From an uncultured Lachnospiraceae bacterium (lineage in GTDB: Bacteria; Bacillota; Clostridia; Lachnospirales; Lachnospiraceae), in NCBI GenBank assembly GCA_948794795.1, contig CAQGLR010000003.1:124001-188000 (forward strand): a DNA stretch of 64,000 nucleotides, in the 5' to 3' direction. The position numbers and the translations under genes are program-made. Positions within the stretch are counted from its first letter, which is position 1. The number at the start of each line of letters is the position of its first letter. The notes beneath the pieces are model-generated. The model was not told where the DNA came from. It worked only from the letters and a program-made list of their open reading frames with translations, and ran no database searches. This document shows, piece after piece, positions 1 to 9,062 of the stretch.

Positions 1-1053
1 TGTACCTGAAACTACAAGGCTTCCTTCTGATTTCACCCCATATCCTGTCTTCAGGTTTGCAACACCACATGGATACAGCAGGTTTATCTGTGTAAACATA
101 TCTGAATCCCTGTCATTATCCATACTGCATATAAAACTACATTCCTTATAATCCAGGCCAAATATTTTAAATACTGGAAGAAGCACAAACGGTCCCCAGT
201 CTGCCAGGCTGCCTCCCTTGCTTTCACTATTATAGAACCAGCTGTTTGACGGCTGCATTGATGTACAGGCGGCATCTATTGATTTCACTCTTCCTATAGC
301 ACCCCCTTTTACAAGCAGCACCAGACGTGAAAATGCCCTGAAATATGCAGTTTTTATTGCATCAAACAATACCAGCCCCCTGTTTTGTGCATATTCATAT
401 AAATCTTTTGTTTCATCCCCATATAAAGAAACTGGTGATTCACAGATTACATGACAGTTTTTCTCCAATGCATTTCTTACAAGACGTCCTCTCCTGGCAG
501 GTTCTGCCAGTATATAGACGGCATCTGACATTTCCATTACATTTAATGCCGCCTGGCTGTCACCCGGGTCATTGCATACAGCACCAGCTTGCATCCCACA
601 TACATGCCCACATTCACTTACAAGCCTGTCTGCCATTGTCCCTCTGCCTATTATCCCAAGCGTAACCATCTGGGTCTGTTCTCTTATAAATGTGCTTGAA
701 ATCCCTTCTGTCCTGTCAATATAAACTACCTCACAGTAATCTTTTAAATAATCAAATGCCCCTCTCCAGTCTGAACCTATAGCAAAAATACTAATCCCAT
801 ATTTCTGTATGTCATCTATCTTCTGTCCTTCATACTCTTCAAGTATTATTTCATCTGCAAGACCTGTTTCTTTTACCTGGCGTACCCTTTCCATAAGAGG
901 CTGCTGTACATTAAGCTTGCCCCTGTTAATATCAAAATCTTCTGTTGTTACACCAACTACCAGGTAATCCCCCAGTGCCTTTGCACGTTTTAAAAGGTTT
1001 AGATGTCCATGGTGGAACAAATCAAAAGTGCCATATGTTATAACCTTTTTCAT
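1..1053 (-). CDS. Cytidylyltransferase / Gfo-Idh-MocA oxidoreductase fusion (partial, cut by left edge)
   Basis: The reading frame is open from the ATG at 1053 to base 1 (351 codons seen), so the C terminus is missing. Residues 1-130 are a TagD/LicC-like nucleotidyltransferase: GTFDLFHHGH at 8-17 carries the HxGH motif, with SDWRG at 94-98 and RTEGISST at 114-121, matching glycerol-3-phosphate cytidylyltransferases. A second domain starts near 131 with a Rossmann dinucleotide motif (GIIGRG, 133-138) and continues as a Gfo/Idh/MocA-type sugar or polyol oxidoreductase. It probably reduces a sugar or polyol phosphate and activates it as a CDP derivative for a surface polymer. GGAGGGG precedes the start. 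It lies 22 nt after the aminotransferase gene and is the last gene seen of a four-gene minus-strand cluster. The substrate cannot be read from sequence. Confidence 0.8.
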   Translation of the reverse strand, partial: MKKVITYGTFDLFHHGHLNLLKRAKALGDYLVVGVTTEDFDINRGKLNVQQPLMERVRQVKETGLADEIILEEYEGQKIDDIQKYGISIFAIGSDWRGAFDYLKDYCEVVYIDRTEGISSTFIREQTQMVTLGIIGRGTMADRLVSECGHVCGMQAGAVCNDPGDSQAALNVMEMSDAVYILAEPARRGRLVRNALEKNCHVICESPVSLYGDETKDLYEYAQNRGLVLFDAIKTAYFRAFSRLVLLVKGGAIGRVKSIDAACTSMQPSNSWFYNSESKGGSLADWGPFVLLPVFKIFGLDYKECSFICSMDNDRDSDMFTQINLLYPCGVANLKTGYGVKSEGSLVVSGT

Positions 1054-1075
1054 TTGCCCCTCCTCCCTGCACAAT

Positions 1076-2137
1076 TTAATAATCCGCTTCTAAAAATTTA
1101 CCTGCAAAAAACTCCATTGCTTTTTCTGAACCAACAGATACCCTTATGTAACCTGAAAGCAGCGGGTTTCCAAACGTCTTTACCAGTATCTTTTCTTTTT
1201 CCTTAAGCCTGTCTGCGACTTCCTGCGGACTGCCATGTGTTTTTATAAGGATATAATTTCCAAGGCAGTCCATTACTTCATATCCTTTTTCTAAAAGAAA
1301 ATCCATTATATATTCCTTGCCTTGTTTTTCAACTTCAATAAGTCTTTCTACAAGCCCTGGTTCTTCTATGATGCGTTCTGCAAATTTCAGTGCAATTGCA
1401 TTAGCATCAAATGTCAGTTTTGAATTTTTTATACTATTAATAATATTTTTGCTGCTTATAACAACACCAAGCCGGCATGCTGCAAGTGAAAAAAGCTTTG
1501 AAAATGTCCTAAGAACAGCCACATTATCATATTCCAAGGCTTTTCTTATAAATGTCCTTTCATAAAAATAGTGGTATGCTTCATCAATTATTACAACTGC
1601 ACCATTGTCCTCTGCTTTTTTTATTACTATATCTGCTTCCTCTTCTGTATAAGCTGTCCCAACTGGATTATTAGGGTTAAGCAGCACAACAATATCTGTA
1701 TCATGGTCTATTGCATTAACAAGCTTTCCAACATCAAATGATAAATCTAGTTCATAACTGACAGGCACATGTTCCAGACCAAGTATGCTGCAGTTTACTT
1801 TATACATTTCAAATGAAGGGCTGGCTGTCACCACCTTTTTCCCTTTTCTGCAGAATATCTCAAGCATATACCTGATTGCCATATCAGAACCATTTGTTGC
1901 AAGTACATTTTCATACCCTGCACCAATAAATGCTGCATACTTATTCAGAAAAATGTCTGGTTCAGGATAAGTTGCCAAAAATTCTGGCGTGATTTCTTTT
2001 AAAACACTTTTAACAAAATCTTCTGGAAGCCCTTCTGGGTTTTCATTCATATCATACCTGTAATACCCATAACGTCCCTGTTCTGGAAAAATCCTTTTAC
2101 ACTTTTTTATATATGGGTCAACATAATACCTTTCCAT
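1076..2137 (-). CDS. HisC-like PLP-dependent aminotransferase
   Basis: This 353-residue class I/II aminotransferase resembles histidinol-phosphate aminotransferase. Visible marks are ATNGSDMAIR (80-89, phosphate-binding turn), NPNNPVGT (154-161, with the PLP-contacting Asn), IDEAY (184-188, the PLP-pyridine Asp) and TFSKLFSLA (211-219), where K214 should form the Schiff base. The start at 2137 is chosen because GAAAGGAAG lies just upstream; an upstream in-frame start at 2236 would overlap the preceding gene and has no ribosome site. Because it sits between a phosphatase-fold transferase and a cytidylyltransferase, a role in making an amino-sugar or amino-alcohol decoration is more likely than histidine synthesis. 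This is inferred from context; no his genes are nearby. Confidence 0.8.
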   Translation of the reverse strand: MERYYVDPYIKKCKRIFPEQGRYGYYRYDMNENPEGLPEDFVKSVLKEITPEFLATYPEPDIFLNKYAAFIGAGYENVLATNGSDMAIRYMLEIFCRKGKKVVTASPSFEMYKVNCSILGLEHVPVSYELDLSFDVGKLVNAIDHDTDIVVLLNPNNPVGTAYTEEEADIVIKKAEDNGAVVIIDEAYHYFYERTFIRKALEYDNVAVLRTFSKLFSLAACRLGVVISSKNIINSIKNSKLTFDANAIALKFAERIIEEPGLVERLIEVEKQGKEYIMDFLLEKGYEVMDCLGNYILIKTHGSPQEVADRLKEKEKILVKTFGNPLLSGYIRVSVGSEKAMEFFAGKFLEADY

Positions 2138-2186
2138 TTCCTGCACTTCCTTTCTAGGTTTTCTGTTTTTAAATATACATACATTA

Positions 2187-4004
2187 TTAACTAACAAAAT
2201 GTATATCAAGGAATTCTGGAAATACAGGTTCTCCAAATTTTTCTTTTATATATGCTATAAACTGCTTCCCTTTTGTGGTACTAGCTATGTTATCCATCGT
2301 ATCACCATCCTGGTATACTTCCTCTTTCCCATTAGCTGTCTTTGAATAAATAAGCCCGTCTGCCATATAACAGTCAATACCATCAATATAATCTGTGTAT
2401 CCCCTCTCTTCTGCCACATCCCTGAACCGCTTATTATGGATACTATAATACTGCCAGCGGATTACATCCCTTGAAGCTATATCTATACCATTTCCAGAAA
2501 TAAACTGCCTCATAACTTTGTTATAATCAATCATACTGAAATTATTTCTAAACACACCTTTTTCAATACCTGGACCTCCTGCTGCCATTATGCAATGGGT
2601 TGCACGTTCTTTATTGTTATAATACATGTAATATGGCATAAAATTATTTTCATCATATACTATCTGTGAATGGTCACTAAATATATTTAAATATGTTTCT
2701 TCATTATAAAACTGGCGGTAAAAACCAAATTCTTTATCCATGTAAGCAAGACAGTCATTGAACTGTTGTACTATATAGCCTGACATATCCACAATGCCAA
2801 CATCCACAAACCCTGGAAGATGCGGCTTGTCCTTATGGAAACCACATACCAGAGGGAAATGTAGTTCCCATGGATAATAAAGAAATGCAAAGAACGGTCT
2901 GCTGTTTTCTGCCCTGTCACATATCATCTTCCAAAGTTTCTGTGGCATATGTATCTGGTCTGTATAATTTATCCTGCTATCCTCATGCATAACCCGCCAT
3001 TCATCTGATGTATAAAAATTAATCCCATATCCCATATCTTTAACATCCTGCAGCAACGGGAACTCCTCAAACTTATATATAAAATTATTATTGTATACAT
3101 TTACATCATATGGATACTGCCCACATATAATAGAACGCACACTTTCATATGTAACTGGCGCAGTAGAATATGCATTTTCAAAATATAGCATATCTTGGAA
3201 ATATTCCTTTAAATGGTAAAATTCCAGTTCCCCATCCCTTTTTCCTGTTATATCCATTGCACGCAATGCATCAATAAAATGGATTATTATATCCCTTTTC
3301 CGTATTATGTTCTGCTCCCTGATTTCTTGTACAAGGCACTGTATTTCATTTTCCATATCTTTTACTATCTGGAAACCTTTATACTGCCTGTTAATATATT
3401 CATCACAGAAATCCAATGCATATGGAATATCTCTTATGCTTAAATATGCAGAAATAAGTTTATGTAAGGCTTCTGCTTTTGCCATGGAATTATTTTCTTT
3501 TTCATATTCTTTACGTATATCATAAAGTTCCACATATAAACTATGCCCCTCATAAAAATTATATGGAACCACAATCCCACGTTCCTTAAGTTCCTGGTAT
3601 ATATCAAGGACTTCACACCATGGTGCATATTTTTGTATACTTTCACGTATTGAACCTGCACTGGAACGTGACGCAACAATAATAAGCTCTATATCTTTAT
3701 TTTTTATTTCTTGTGGAGCGATTACTGGATAATGCATAAATTCTGTCCCTTGAAGCTCCTTTGCTGAATCAACCAGACATACCAGCCCACGCATACATGA
3801 TGCATACTTGCCTATAATAACTGAAGCATGGCTGGTCAGGGAATTACTGCGTCCTGCTCCCCACAAAGCTACCCGCCTGCCAAGGCATCTGTCCTGGAAA
3901 AGCCTCATAACAATATTATGTACCGCTGTACTATCAGGCTGCCCTTCATACTTAAAACCATACTTTTCTATAATGGCATCCATTTTTTCATCATATATGC
4001 CCAT
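2187..4004 (-). CDS. Alkaline-phosphatase/sulfatase-fold transferase with N-terminal Rossmann-like domain
   Basis: This 605-residue protein has two parts. Residues 40-150 hold a nucleotide-binding-like fold with VALWGAGRSN (45-54), of the type attached to sugar-modifying enzymes. From about residue 240 on it resembles sulfatases, LTA synthase and phosphoethanolamine transferases: a candidate nucleophile region YSTAPVTYES (279-288), ELHFP (380-384) and the metal-ligand motif FSDHSQ (442-447). No signal peptide or membrane helices are seen, so it is probably cytosolic, unlike LTA synthase. GGAGA lies upstream of the ATG at 4004. It may transfer or remove a phospho-group on the product of its neighbours, a glycerophosphotransferase and a CTP transferase. 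The family level is fairly secure; the substrate is unknown. Confidence 0.65.
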   Translation of the reverse strand: MGIYDEKMDAIIEKYGFKYEGQPDSTAVHNIVMRLFQDRCLGRRVALWGAGRSNSLTSHASVIIGKYASCMRGLVCLVDSAKELQGTEFMHYPVIAPQEIKNKDIELIIVASRSSAGSIRESIQKYAPWCEVLDIYQELKERGIVVPYNFYEGHSLYVELYDIRKEYEKENNSMAKAEALHKLISAYLSIRDIPYALDFCDEYINRQYKGFQIVKDMENEIQCLVQEIREQNIIRKRDIIIHFIDALRAMDITGKRDGELEFYHLKEYFQDMLYFENAYSTAPVTYESVRSIICGQYPYDVNVYNNNFIYKFEEFPLLQDVKDMGYGINFYTSDEWRVMHEDSRINYTDQIHMPQKLWKMICDRAENSRPFFAFLYYPWELHFPLVCGFHKDKPHLPGFVDVGIVDMSGYIVQQFNDCLAYMDKEFGFYRQFYNEETYLNIFSDHSQIVYDENNFMPYYMYYNNKERATHCIMAAGGPGIEKGVFRNNFSMIDYNKVMRQFISGNGIDIASRDVIRWQYYSIHNKRFRDVAEERGYTDYIDGIDCYMADGLIYSKTANGKEEVYQDGDTMDNIASTTKGKQFIAYIKEKFGEPVFPEFLDIHFVS

Positions 4005-4077
4005 AATATTTCTCCATTCTGCTATCCTTATATATTTAATACTGGCAATTAAATTATCTGTTTAAGAACCAGTTATC

Positions 4078-5340
4078 TTATATGCTTGTAATTTTCTTTA
4101 TTTTTTTTACCAGTCTTCCAGAAGAAAAACCATATTGTATATCAAATATTTTTCTCATAACAATTTTATTCTGTTCTATGTACTTATTCTTGTATCTGTC
4201 TGGCATATTGCAGGCGTTGCCAAGTGCCCTTAATAATTCCCCCATTGTTTCTGCTTTTTCACCTGGTGTCATTTCCAAGTAATCAAAATACAATTCCCTT
4301 GACTTTGACATATACTCATACTTGTCATAACAAAAAAATATAACAGGCCTGTCCAGACACATAAAATCAAAATATACCGAAGAATAATCTGTAACCAGTA
4401 CATCTGATATTTTAAGCAGGGTATATGGATCAAAGCTGGCATCTACAAGTAAAATATTTCCACATCCTTTTTCTGTAAAATCCATAAATTCTTTTTGTAA
4501 CTTTGATTTTGGATGCAGTTTAACACAAAATAAAATATTTTCCTTTTTTAAGTATTCCTGGAATTTATCTATATTATCTATAACATCAAAAAATTTTATC
4601 TCACTGTCACGGAATGTTGGCATATAACATACTATATGTGCTTTTTCACCTTTTACTATGTCACTGTTTTCTTTGAATTCCCTTATTATATCCAGTTCCC
4701 TTTTTTCACTTTCAGCCATAACATTTCCAAACTTATCTGAAACCAGATAATCTATTCTTGGGTAGCCACAGACAATTACATTCCTTGTCCTGAATGCAGA
4801 TGCAAACACAGGCTTTATAAACCCTGATGTCGCAAGCACATAGTGGTGCGGCTTCTCATCTGAAAGGTTCCTTGGGAAGTTTTTCCACTTCTCCCACAGG
4901 TTACGTGGATGGCGGAAGCTATCAAAAAGGTTGTCCGCCTGTATCTTCTTTAATGGTATCCCGTGCCAGAGGTTTACTTTAACTGCACCCCCGCTCTGCC
5001 AGAAGTTTATATCCTTTGAATAATTGTCAAAAATATACACTTTCCCACGTAGTGCCAGCCAGATACCTTTAACCGAATGGTAATAATATGCTTCATACCC
5101 TTTTTCAGAAAGCATTGAAACAATACTTTTGTCATGGCTTATCCAGACAGGGCGCACCCCAAACTCCTTTTTATGCTGTGAAACATAGAGGTACAGGTAC
5201 TTCGGGTTATCCGCAAAACGCCTGCCGAATGTACTTCCAAAAAGCCAAAGCTTCCTGTCCCTTGGCACAAGGAATGACATCCAGTAAACAGGCAGAAGGA
5301 ACAGCTGCCCCCAGTATTTAAGCCAGTCTGCTATCTTCAT
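4078..5340 (-). CDS. CDP-glycerol:poly(glycerophosphate) glycerophosphotransferase family protein
   Basis: This 420-residue protein is of the TagB/TagF family (GT-B fold). Family motifs are visible: NLWHGIPLKK near residue 120 with the catalytic His, YMPTFRDS near 240, KLHPKSK near 280, and VLVTDYSSVYFDF near 315, which contacts CDP-glycerol. The hydrophobic N terminus (LFLLPVYWMSFLVPR) could attach to the membrane. Such enzymes move glycerol phosphate or a similar CDP-activated alcohol phosphate onto a lipid- or glycan-linked acceptor. It is the first gene of the cluster that ends with a cytidylyltransferase, so the two may make and use the same CDP donor. GGAGGAGAGGG precedes the start. The acceptor could be teichoic acid, capsule or the flagellar glycan. 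Confidence 0.85.
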   Translation of the reverse strand: MKIADWLKYWGQLFLLPVYWMSFLVPRDRKLWLFGSTFGRRFADNPKYLYLYVSQHKKEFGVRPVWISHDKSIVSMLSEKGYEAYYYHSVKGIWLALRGKVYIFDNYSKDINFWQSGGAVKVNLWHGIPLKKIQADNLFDSFRHPRNLWEKWKNFPRNLSDEKPHHYVLATSGFIKPVFASAFRTRNVIVCGYPRIDYLVSDKFGNVMAESEKRELDIIREFKENSDIVKGEKAHIVCYMPTFRDSEIKFFDVIDNIDKFQEYLKKENILFCVKLHPKSKLQKEFMDFTEKGCGNILLVDASFDPYTLLKISDVLVTDYSSVYFDFMCLDRPVIFFCYDKYEYMSKSRELYFDYLEMTPGEKAETMGELLRALGNACNMPDRYKNKYIEQNKIVMRKIFDIQYGFSSGRLVKKIKKITSI

Positions 5341-6344
5341 TCTTCATTGCCCTCTCCTCCATAAGCTCTTTATAAATATTATCTGTATCAAAACATATCC
5401 TGTATAATTAACCACTAAACCCAATATCTCACTGCAAATAACATGGAATGTCTTAGTTTCTTTATTGGCAAGTCCTAAACAGCAAAGTATCAGGCCTCAG
5501 ATGTGCACCAGATGTACAAATTTATTTACACAATCCCTTTTTTACTTTCATATGGATAAATTATTCTAAATATTATTACCTTATAATTTATATTATGGGG
5601 TAATAATAACATAAGTATATTATAATAGCTTACTTATAAAAAAGCTGGTATACTGGAACTAGCATATAATAATATAAACCCATATGCGAAAATGCAATAC
5701 TATAGATAACTCTAATTGTATACTCATATTTTGTATTATGAGGTATTATAATGTAAAAAATTATACTAATGCTTTTATAAAATATGTTCCTTACTAACCT
5801 GGCTCTATGTATCTTATATTTTCATCAATAAATTAATATCTCTAAACACCATATAATATATAATTATGAGGTACTGTTGTGAAAACTAAAAAATATATCG
5901 GCAACTTTTCCTTTATCCTTAAGTAATATATTAAATTTTTTTTAACCAAAAACTGCCAATACCCTATTTATCGTATATTTCTATATTTTTCACATATCTG
6001 CCATAATTATTATAAAGCATTATTCTATTTAACACAAGACAAAATATAAAATTATATATTTTTATTACATCAAAGGAATGTTTGAAAACTGCTTTTAAGA
6101 CTATATTGATAATCTGCTTTACTTATCCATGCTATGTATAAGCAAATGCAGCTATCCATCTTGTTCATTTGTGGTACTTCTTTTAATTTTACAAATAAAG
6201 TTACTATTTATAATACTTTATATATTAACTTTCCTGATATTTATAAACTATTTGATATTTAAAAATTGTTGATATTTAACAGATTTTGTGATATCCTTTA
6301 GAGGTTATATCATTATATTAATTCTATAAGAAAAGGGGCATTAT
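5341..6344. other. AT-rich intergenic region between divergent clusters
   Basis: About 1 kb of very AT-rich DNA lies between divergently transcribed glycan genes. No reading frame with a ribosome site was found. It holds one sigma-28-like promoter (5895-5921, minus strand), and presumably the promoter for the plus-strand nonulosonate genes just before 6345, although no convincing -35/-10 pair is visible there. Three loosely similar ATTATGRGGTA-like words occur near 5591, 5734 and 5862; they may be chance in such DNA. Confidence 0.7.
5895..5921 (-). promoter_or_regulatory. Candidate sigma-28 (SigD/FliA) promoter for the surface-glycan cluster
   Basis: On the minus strand TAAG, exactly 15 nt, then GCCGATAT matches the sigma-28 consensus (TAAA-N15-GCCGATAA) with two changes. 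The same TAAG-N15-GCCGATAT form occurs before flaG. It points toward the glycerophosphotransferase gene at 5340, which would give a leader of roughly 545 nt. In AT-rich DNA a chance match is possible, but the -10 core is GC-containing and exact. Confidence 0.5.
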
Positions 6345-7058
6345 ATGGGTGAAGTACTCGCAGTTATACCTGCACGGAGCGGTTCAAAGAGTGTAAAAAA
6401 CAAAAATATAAGATTAATAAATGGAAAACCTATGATTGCATATTCTATTGGACATGCAAAGCAGGCAGCTTGTATAGACAGAGTAATTGTAAGTACAGAC
6501 AGTGAAGAATATGCAGAGATAGCAAGAAAATATGGCGCAGAAACCCCATTTATAAGACCAGCACAATATGCAACTGACACAGCCCTTGATATAGATGTAT
6601 TTGTCCATGCGCTTGAATTCTTAAAACAGTCTGAAGGATACTCTCCAGAACTTGTAGTACAGCTCCGTCCTACTTATCCTATACGCAGGATAAGCGATAT
6701 TGAAAATATGGTCCAGTATATGAAAGACCACCCTGATGTTGATTCTATGCGGTGTATAGCACCAGCAAAAGAAGTGGCGTATAAAATGTGGTTTAAAGAT
6801 GAAGCAAATATGTTACATCCTGTTATGACTGATATTCCAGAATGTTATAATATGCCACGCCAGCAGCTTCCAAAGATTTATTACCAGAATGCATGTATTG
6901 ATGTTGTAAGGGCAGATATTATCTTAAAAGAACACTCTATGTCTGGTAAAAAAATTGCTGGCTACGATATGGACGAGAACTTTGATATTGATACCGAAGA
7001 AGAATTCAGGGCGGCTGAACAATACCTTATTGAAAAAGAAAATAACAGCCAGCTTTAA
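6345..7058 (+). CDS. CMP-nonulosonic acid synthetase (NeuA/PseF/LegF family)
   Basis: This 237-residue cytidylyltransferase activates a 9-carbon sialic-acid-like sugar (neuraminic, legionaminic or pseudaminic acid) with CTP. The N-terminal motif IPARSGSKSVKNKNI (residues 7-21) is the family's nucleotide-binding signature; QLRPTYPIR and the C-terminal FDIDTEEEF are also typical. AAGGGG lies 7 nt before the ATG. The partner synthase gene follows after 222 nt. The usual upstream enzymes that make the hexose precursor are not in the window, so the exact sugar cannot be decided. It probably supplies the donor used by the MAF proteins at 10-17 kb to glycosylate flagellin. Confidence 0.88.
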   Translation: MGEVLAVIPARSGSKSVKNKNIRLINGKPMIAYSIGHAKQAACIDRVIVSTDSEEYAEIARKYGAETPFIRPAQYATDTALDIDVFVHALEFLKQSEGYSPELVVQLRPTYPIRRISDIENMVQYMKDHPDVDSMRCIAPAKEVAYKMWFKDEANMLHPVMTDIPECYNMPRQQLPKIYYQNACIDVVRADIILKEHSMSGKKIAGYDMDENFDIDTEEEFRAAEQYLIEKENNSQL

Positions 7059-7225
7059 TTTATTCTTCCAGGTACTTTCTGGCAAACTATAACTTATATA
7101 TCGCAGAATTATATTAAATATGTTAAAATATTAAAAGGCACAATAATTACTATTAGGAGATAAAAAGACTTTAAGCCTTTTATATCCTTTTCCGGATTAT
7201 AATAATTTTATATTAGTAAAAAAGT

Positions 7226-7251
7226 CCCCTATATAATATTTAATACAGGGG
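7226..7251 (+). other. Small hairpin in the neuA-neuB spacer
   Basis: CCCCT and AGGGG flank a 16-nt AT-rich loop just before the ribosome site of the synthase gene. There is no U-tract after it, so it is more likely a leader or processing structure than a terminator. Confidence 0.35.
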
Positions 7252-7280
7252 CATTTAAAAGATATTACGGAGGATTTGTA

Positions 7281-8774
7281 ATGAGCAGGATATTTGATGA
7301 TTTATTTATATTTGAAATGGCAAACAGCCATCAGGGAGATGTTGAACATGGTAAGGATATAATCCATGAAATGAGTAAGATTGCAAGAAAATACAATATA
7401 AAAGCGGCAGTAAAATTACAGTACCGTAATCTTGACAATTTTATCCACCCAGATTATAGGGGACGTAAAGATGTAAACCATATCCCAAGATTTGAAAGTA
7501 CAAGGCTTACATATGACCAGTTCAGCGAACTTGTAGCAGAAATACGTAATGAAGGCATGATTCCTATAAGTACACCTTTTGATGAAGATGGTGTAGACTG
7601 GTGCATGGACCAGGGACTTAGCATAATTAAGGTTGCCAGCTGCAGCTCACTTGACTGGCCACTTCTTGAGAAAGTTGCATATACACATAAACCAATAATT
7701 ATATCGGTCGGAGGAAGAACTATATCTGATATAGATAAGCTGTATAACTATTTTACACATAAGAAATGTGAATTCGCATTTATGCACTGTATAGCAGAAT
7801 ACCCAGCACCAATCGAAAGATTACAGCTTGATTTTATAGATAAATTAAAACGCCGTTATCCAGACAATGTAATAGGATATTCAGGACATGAAGACCCAGA
7901 TGATAATATTATTCCTATGATGGCAGTTGCTAAAGGCGCTAAAATATTAGAACGCCATGTAGGGCTTCCTACAGAAACAATTAAATTAAATACATATTCA
8001 ATGAATCCTGAACAGGCAGACAGATGGGTTAGTTCTGTCCTGCAGGCAAAAGAAATGTGCAAAATGAAAAAAGAAACTGAACGTTACATAAGCCAGGAAG
8101 AAATAGATTCATTAAATTCTCTTATGAGAGGTGTATACCTTAAACATGATGTAGAAGAAGGACAAGAACTTACAAGGGAAGATGTATTCTTTGCAATGCC
8201 AAACCATGACCGCCAGATGACAAGTGGTGAGTTCTATGAAGGTGTAGTAACTAGCAAAGCGTACAAGGCCAAAGAAGAGCTGCATGAAAAAAGACCTATT
8301 ACTAATGCTAATCTTGCAAGAAGTGTAATACATGATGTAAAAGGTATGTTATATGAAGCAAAAATTTATCTCGGAGATAACTTTGAAGCAGAATTGTCAC
8401 ACCATTATGGAATGAAACACTTCAGGCAGTTTGGTGCTATTATAATAAGCATTGTAAACCGTGAATACTGTAAAAAACTTATAGCTGTACTTCCAGGCCA
8501 GAAACACCCTGTACATATGCATGAAATCAAAGAAGAAACATTCCAGCTTCTATATGGTGACCTCCAGGTAGAAATAGATGGGACAATTGTAGAATTAAAA
8601 CCTGGAGATATCCAGACAGTACTGCGTGGTACCAAACATGCATTTACATCAAGGACAGGAGCAGTATTTGAGGAAATTTCTACAACACATGTAATGAATG
8701 ATTCATATTATGATGACCCACAGATTGCTAAACTTGACCCTATTGAAAGAAAAACCAAAGTATATAAGTGGTAA
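7281..8774 (+). CDS. NeuB-family nonulosonate synthase with SAF and C-terminal cupin domains
   Basis: This 497-residue enzyme condenses phosphoenolpyruvate with a hexosamine to give a nonulosonic acid. Residues 1-260 form the NeuB TIM barrel (FEMANSHQGD at 10-19, KLQYRN near 46, ISTPFDEDGVDW near 96, IGYSGHEDP near 200). An SAF (antifreeze-like) domain follows near 285-345 (RGVYLKHDVEEGQ). The last 130 residues add a cupin (PGQKHPVHMHEIKEETFQLLYG, GDIQTVLRGTKHAF) with metal-ligand-like His and Glu residues. Standard NeuB proteins are about 350 residues, so the cupin is an extra domain, perhaps acting on the sugar substrate. GGAGG precedes the ATG. A strong terminator follows at 8896. Confidence 0.88.
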   Translation: MSRIFDDLFIFEMANSHQGDVEHGKDIIHEMSKIARKYNIKAAVKLQYRNLDNFIHPDYRGRKDVNHIPRFESTRLTYDQFSELVAEIRNEGMIPISTPFDEDGVDWCMDQGLSIIKVASCSSLDWPLLEKVAYTHKPIIISVGGRTISDIDKLYNYFTHKKCEFAFMHCIAEYPAPIERLQLDFIDKLKRRYPDNVIGYSGHEDPDDNIIPMMAVAKGAKILERHVGLPTETIKLNTYSMNPEQADRWVSSVLQAKEMCKMKKETERYISQEEIDSLNSLMRGVYLKHDVEEGQELTREDVFFAMPNHDRQMTSGEFYEGVVTSKAYKAKEELHEKRPITNANLARSVIHDVKGMLYEAKIYLGDNFEAELSHHYGMKHFRQFGAIIISIVNREYCKKLIAVLPGQKHPVHMHEIKEETFQLLYGDLQVEIDGTIVELKPGDIQTVLRGTKHAFTSRTGAVFEEISTTHVMNDSYYDDPQIAKLDPIERKTKVYKW

Positions 8775-8895
8775 AAAATTAAAGTTAATATGTTTATTTC
8801 TGGCAATAGTTTTAAATAATAAATTTTACCAGGATTATTTTTAGGATTACACCAATTTACCTATTAATTGAATAGGGCAGTTATTTATATACAAC

Positions 8896-8938
8896 AAAGC
8901 AGGAAACTATTTAATATAGTTTCCTGCTTTTGTTTTTT
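8896..8938 (+). terminator. Rho-independent terminator after the nonulosonate synthase gene
   Basis: A perfect 15-bp stem (AAAGCAGGAAACTAT with ATAGTTTCCTGCTTT) around a 5-nt loop is followed by TGTTTTTT. It ends the neuA-neuB transcript. Confidence 0.9.
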
Positions 8939-9062
8939 GGAATTGGTGTATCTTATATATTCTTGCTATTTAATAGTTACTATTACCTTTATTTATATTT
9001 TTTACCAACAATATAAAAAAGTAAATATCTTTCTATAAGATATTGCCCAGCAGTATTTATAA

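Noticed and set aside
5591..5875. Three ATTATGRGGTA-like words in the 1-kb intergenic region
   Set aside because: Spacing differs (143 and 128 nt) and the similarity is short in very AT-rich DNA. Probably chance.
7226..7251. Terminator between the nonulosonate genes
   Set aside because: The stem is short and is followed by AT-rich DNA with no T run, then directly by a ribosome site.
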